From contig NZ_CP067041.1 in assembly GCF_016599855.1 (NCBI RefSeq), positions 6,664,501-6,728,500 of the forward strand: a stretch of DNA of 64,000 nucleotides, given 5' to 3'. Below, in pieces: positions 60,713 to 64,000 of the stretch. The stretch comes from Bradyrhizobium diazoefficiens. GTDB lineage: Bacteria > Pseudomonadota > Alphaproteobacteria > Rhizobiales > Xanthobacteraceae. The stretch's first letter is position 1; every line of letters starts with the position of its first letter. The translations under genes and the position numbers were made by a program. A model generated the notes under the pieces. It searched no databases, was not told the origin of the DNA, and saw nothing but the letters and a program-made list of their open reading frames with translations.

Positions 60713-60949
60713 AAGTCGGATCCCTCTCCGTGAACGGTCCGCATGGAACGGGAACCGGGATGAATGAGGTCTGAATGGTGTTCCCCGCCGTCCGGTTGCG
60801 CCCGCGATACAAAAAGTCGAAAACAACCCCATGCATAGTAGAGATGAGCGCGCCGGCATGTCCGGGGGTGAATTATGACGTTGCCATGCAGGCATAGAGG
60901 ATTTTCAAAGGCAGCTGCATCAGGCTACCCGGCTTGGCGAATTGGGTTG
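60713..60949. other. Intergenic stretch, no gene seen
   Basis: About 240 bp between the YeaQ-type gene and the amidase gene, both on the minus strand. It should contain the promoter of the YeaQ gene. No terminator, repeat or ORF of note is visible. Confidence 0.4.
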
Positions 60950-62365
60950 TCAGGACGGCAGTTTGGGGACCCGGTCGTGATAGTCGGTGACACGCTGGAA
61001 CGCGGCGCCGATGGTCAGCAGGGTCGCTTCATCGAAGGAGCGGCCGATCAATTGCATGCCCACAGGCAGGCCGCTCCCGGTGAAACCCGAGGGAATGGTC
61101 AGCGACGGCAGGCCCAGAAAGTTCACGGGACGGGTGAACAGCGTCAGCCGCTGCAACAGGGCCGGCGCGTTCGGTCCGCCACCGACGTCGCTTTCCTCGA
61201 TCGTTGGCGCCGGCACCGGCGAGGCCGGTGCGATGACCGCGTCGACGCCTGATGTCGCCGCATTGTGTGCGGCGAGTGCCGGACCACGCCAGCGCATCGC
61301 CTCCAGATAGGTGATGGCGGGAACGGCGAGGCCATTCTGAAGTCGCATCAAGGTCTGCGAGCCATAGTCCTGCGGCCGCTCGATCATCCAGCGTTTGTGG
61401 AAGGCGGCAGCTTCGGCGGCGAGCACGAGCTGGCTTGCCGACGACAATTGCCGCTGATCCGGCAGCTCGACCTTGACGATGTCGGCGCCTTCGCGCTTGA
61501 GCACCGCAATTGTCTCGTCCAGCACGCGCGCGACCTCGCTGTCGAGGTCGTCAACATAAAAGGACGCGGGCACGCCGATCGTCAGGCCCTTCAGCGAACC
61601 TTTGGTCGCACCGATATAGTCCGACAGCGGCTCGTGGCTGCAAGTCGAATCCGCAGGGTCCGCGCCGGCCATCAGCGCCAGCAGCAGCGCGCAATCCTCG
61701 GCAGTGCGGGCGAGCGGGCCGACAGTGTCGAGCGATTGCGATAGCGGCATCGCGCCGGCGCGGCTGACGCGGCCGACGGTGGTCTTCAGTCCCGTGACGC
61801 CGCAGAAATGCGCGGGCATGCGGATCGAGCCGCCGGTGTCGGAGCCGAGCGCCGCATAGGTCAAGCGCGCCGCGACCGCCGAACCGGAGCCCGACGAGGA
61901 GCCGCCGGTGATATGTGCGACATTCCAGGGATTGCGCACCGGGCCGTAATGGGCGTTGTGGCCGGTCGGGCCATAGGCGAACTCGGCCAGATGCAGCGTG
62001 CCGAGCCGGACCTGGCCGGCATCCTTCAGGCGCTGCAAGGCGGTCGAGGTCACGGCCGGCACGAAGTCGCGACGGATCAGCGAGCCGCAAGTCGAGGCCT
62101 TGCCGGCGTCATAATACATATCCTTGTGCGCGAGCGGCACGCCATGCAGCGGACCGCGCACCTCGCCCTTGGCGAGCTCGGCGTCGGCCGCATCGGCCGC
62201 CTTCAGCGCGGCTTCCGGCTCGATCGACATGAAGGCGTTGAGATGCGGCTGCCACTGCGCGATACGGTGCAGCAGCGCGCGCGTCACCTCATGCGCGGAC
62301 ACTTGCTTCATCGCGATCGCACGCGCGACCTCGGTGAGCGTCATCAATGCAGGCTCGGGACTCAT
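60950..62365 (-). CDS. Amidase (amidase-signature family, GatA/AtzE-like)
   Basis: 471 residues. The Ser-cisSer-Lys centre is intact: PLAHKDMYYDAGKAS near 77-91 (Lys), the Gly-Ser-rich HITGGSSSGSGSAVAARL near 151-168, and GSDTGGSIRMPAHFCG near 174-189 with the catalytic Ser. It hydrolyses a carboxamide or ester. Its start overlaps the stop of a small DUF4089-type gene (ATGA), an arrangement known from AtzE/AtzG in s-triazine degradation, where the small protein is needed for stability. The substrate here is unknown. Confidence 0.92.
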   Translation of the reverse strand: MSPEPALMTLTEVARAIAMKQVSAHEVTRALLHRIAQWQPHLNAFMSIEPEAALKAADAADAELAKGEVRGPLHGVPLAHKDMYYDAGKASTCGSLIRRDFVPAVTSTALQRLKDAGQVRLGTLHLAEFAYGPTGHNAHYGPVRNPWNVAHITGGSSSGSGSAVAARLTYAALGSDTGGSIRMPAHFCGVTGLKTTVGRVSRAGAMPLSQSLDTVGPLARTAEDCALLLALMAGADPADSTCSHEPLSDYIGATKGSLKGLTIGVPASFYVDDLDSEVARVLDETIAVLKREGADIVKVELPDQRQLSSASQLVLAAEAAAFHKRWMIERPQDYGSQTLMRLQNGLAVPAITYLEAMRWRGPALAAHNAATSGVDAVIAPASPVPAPTIEESDVGGGPNAPALLQRLTLFTRPVNFLGLPSLTIPSGFTGSGLPVGMQLIGRSFDEATLLTIGAAFQRVTDYHDRVPKLPS

Positions 62366-62559
62366 TTCGACACCTTCTGCGTCTGCGCAAGCGGATAGAG
62401 CGCCGGTTCGAGATCGAACGGCAGCGTGCCGGCGATGGCCGCAAAGCCTTCGAAGGCAGGGCCGATGGAGTTGGAGATGCGCGCCGCGGTCTCATCGTCC
62501 ACAGCGACGCCCGCGACTTGCGCGATCGGCTTGATTTCTTTGGGTGTCGGTCTCGTCAT
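62362..62559 (-). CDS. AtzG-like (DUF4089) amidase partner protein
   Basis: 65 residues from ATG 62559, preceded by a strong RBS (AGGGAGGAAA). It resembles the short GatC/AtzG group: helix GVAVDDETAARISNSIGPAF, then EGFAAIAGTLPFDLEPALYP near 36-55 ending in QTQKVSK. In AtzEG this subunit binds the amidase and is needed for its folding and stability. The four-base overlap with the amidase start makes co-translation near certain. Assignment rests on size, context and pattern, not on a search. Confidence 0.75.
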   Translation of the reverse strand: MTRPTPKEIKPIAQVAGVAVDDETAARISNSIGPAFEGFAAIAGTLPFDLEPALYPLAQTQKVSK

Positions 62560-62705
62560 GCGTTTCCTCCCTGGCCGTCGCATGCAGCCTCGTGGCCTAT
62601 TCTATCCAGCGCGGTGAGCTTTGGTGTCACATTTGCGCAGAGCGGCTCCGCAAACGCAGCAACGGCACACCCCGCGCGTGCCTCACACTTCGCAACGAGC
62701 TCCCC

Positions 62706-64000
62706 TCATCCCGCCACCTCGATATGATCCGGCGGCAGCCCTGCCTGGTGCCGGGCGTGCATCGCGGTGAAGGCGGCTTCCATGCGACGGGTGAAGAGCG
62801 CGGTGTCGAACAGCGGTTTCGTCAGGCGGTTGCCGGCGAGCCGCGCCCTGATCTCCGCGAGCCGTCCCCGGTCCGCCGCAAGCGCGATCGCAAGCCGCTC
62901 ATACTCGTCGAGCGACGGCGCGATCAGCTCGGGCAGGCCGACCGCACGCAGCATGCTGGCGGCGACCCGGCCCGCGAACGTGGCGCCCGGACAGGTCAGC
63001 ACCGGCAAGCCGGCCCATAACGCGTCGGCCGCAGTGGTGTGGGCGTTGTAGGGCAGCGTGTCGAGAAACAGGTCGGCGGCGCGATGGCGCGCCAGATGCT
63101 CAGGCACCGGCAGGCGGTCGGCAAACACCAGCCGCGCGGGATCGATGCCGCGATGCGAGGCTTCCCGCCTGATATTGTCTGCGGCGTCGGCATTGTCGCG
63201 CAGCAGCCAGAGCACGCTGCCGTCCACCACTGCGAGCATCCGCATCCAGCGACCGAACAGCGCAGGCGTGATCTTGTGCGTGCTGTTGAAGCAGCAGAAC
63301 ACGAAGCTCTCCGGTGGCAGCCCCAATTCCGTCCGGCCGAAAATACGCGGCGCGATGGCGCGCTTGTCGTCGTTGACGAAGTAGCAGTCGGGCAGCGTCA
63401 CGACCTTTTCCGAATAGAAGCCGCGCTCGTCTTCCGGCACCACGACGCCATCTGCGATGACGTAGTCGATATAGGGCACGCCCATGGTGCCGGGAAAGCC
63501 GAGATATTGCGCCTGCACCGGCGCCGGGCGCTGCGCAAGAATGCCGGTTCGTGAATTCGTGGTGTAACCCATCAGATCGACGACGATGTCGATCTCGCGC
63601 GCGCGGATCAAAGCCGCGATCTCCTGCTCGCTCTTCGTTCTCGCATCGACGAAGGTCTCGAACGCCGACCTGATGCGTGTCCGGATTTCCGAGCCGTCGT
63701 CGGTGCCGAACGAGACCCCGATGATGTCGAAACGCGACCGGTCGTGATGCTCGATCAGACCTGCAAACAGGAACGCCATCGGATGCACGCGAAAATCGGC
63801 CGAGAGATAGGCGATGCGGATACGCTCGTGCGCGTAGCGCTCGCCGCGCCACAGCGGCGTTGCCGGTGGATGCAGGCGCTCCGCCCACAACCGCGCACAT
63901 TGCTGCTGATCGGCCGCATGGCCGGGGGCCGCGAGGAAGATGAACGGCTGGGTGCTGGCCTTCCCTGCCCTCACCGATGCCACGAGAGACGCGGCCTCGC
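62706..64000 (-). CDS. SPINDLY-type O-GlcNAc transferase, C-terminal part (incomplete at window end)
   Basis: About 430 residues are visible; the frame is open to the window edge, so the N-terminal part (expected TPR repeats) is outside. The catalytic domain of the GT41/SPINDLY family is seen: RIAYLSADFRVHPMAFLFAG (~55-74), IDIVVDLMGYTTNSRTGILA (~130-149), APVQAQYLGFPGTMGVPYID (~153-172), FCCFNSTHKITPALFGRWMR (~228-247), and DLFLDTLPYNAHTTAADALW (~310-329), the UDP-sugar site. Such enzymes modify protein Ser/Thr or take part in glycan assembly; the acceptor is not known. Positions are counted from the GTG at 63983. Confidence 0.92.
   Translation of the reverse strand, partial: EAASLVASVRAGKASTQPFIFLAAPGHAADQQQCARLWAERLHPPATPLWRGERYAHERIRIAYLSADFRVHPMAFLFAGLIEHHDRSRFDIIGVSFGTDDGSEIRTRIRSAFETFVDARTKSEQEIAALIRAREIDIVVDLMGYTTNSRTGILAQRPAPVQAQYLGFPGTMGVPYIDYVIADGVVVPEDERGFYSEKVVTLPDCYFVNDDKRAIAPRIFGRTELGLPPESFVFCCFNSTHKITPALFGRWMRMLAVVDGSVLWLLRDNADAADNIRREASHRGIDPARLVFADRLPVPEHLARHRAADLFLDTLPYNAHTTAADALWAGLPVLTCPGATFAGRVAASMLRAVGLPELIAPSLDEYERLAIALAADRGRLAEIRARLAGNRLTKPLFDTALFTRRMEAAFTAMHARHQAGLPPDHIEVAG

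Overview
The window is high-GC chromosomal DNA of an alphaproteobacterium, most probably a Bradyrhizobium. This rests on the gene set (membrane-bound ferritin mbfA behind an Irr-type iron control element, DUF1127, DUF3775, WYL regulators, TRAP and ABC aromatic-acid uptake), on many multi-copy palindromic intergenic repeats, and on an initiator tRNA with an A:U pair in the anticodon stem. It carries about 70 protein genes, one tRNA and several gene remnants. No nod, nif, phage, transposase or CRISPR signal was seen.

Region 1 (1-13 kb) is an aromatic-acid island. pobA (4-hydroxybenzoate 3-hydroxylase) is divergent from a TRAP transporter (P, Q and M subunits). A DUF3237 gene follows, then an operon of enoyl-CoA hydratase, feruloyl/coumaroyl-CoA synthetase, short-chain dehydrogenase, 4-hydroxybenzoyl-CoA thioesterase and an orphan ABC binding protein, closed by a strong terminator. 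Together they suggest uptake and side-chain shortening of p-coumarate or ferulate to 4-hydroxybenzoate or vanillate, with PobA passing 4-hydroxybenzoate to protocatechuate. A near-identical palindrome (TTAT-N5-ATAAC) stands before pobA and before the CoA operon.

Region 2 (13-25 kb) is mixed. It holds two GST/WYL-regulator modules with inverted-repeat operators, a membrane-anchored TAXI-domain protein, a cyclic-nucleotide-gated K+ channel, an enoyl-CoA hydratase, an unusual zinc-ribbon metallo-hydrolase and an MFS transporter.

Region 3 (25-31.4 kb) is a catabolic and uptake locus. A cyclase-family hydrolase and a fumarylacetoacetase-family enzyme are divergent from a translationally coupled ABC operon (binding protein, GntR regulator, ATPase, two permeases). 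It ends at a bidirectional terminator shared with the initiator tRNA gene. A decayed coniferyl-aldehyde-dehydrogenase-like remnant follows.

Region 4 (32-47.7 kb) contains CvpA, an SDR lacking its catalytic Tyr/Lys, a metallo-hydrolase/FAH/GST/metallo-hydrolase/epoxide-hydrolase run, a polyhistidine secreted protein, mbfA, cytochrome b561, an alcohol dehydrogenase, an AidB-like acyl-CoA dehydrogenase, a second atypical SDR and an enoyl-CoA hydratase.

Region 5 (47.7-64 kb) contains a GNAT, a DUF1127 protein, a GcvA-type LysR, a citrate-type MFS carrier, an operon of two amidohydrolases and a Rieske protein, CinA, AMP nucleosidase, a type I secretion ABC/adaptor pair, a YeaQ-type protein, an AtzG/amidase pair and the C-terminal part of a SPINDLY-type O-GlcNAc transferase that runs off the end.

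Functions are assigned from motifs and remembered family features. No database search was run.
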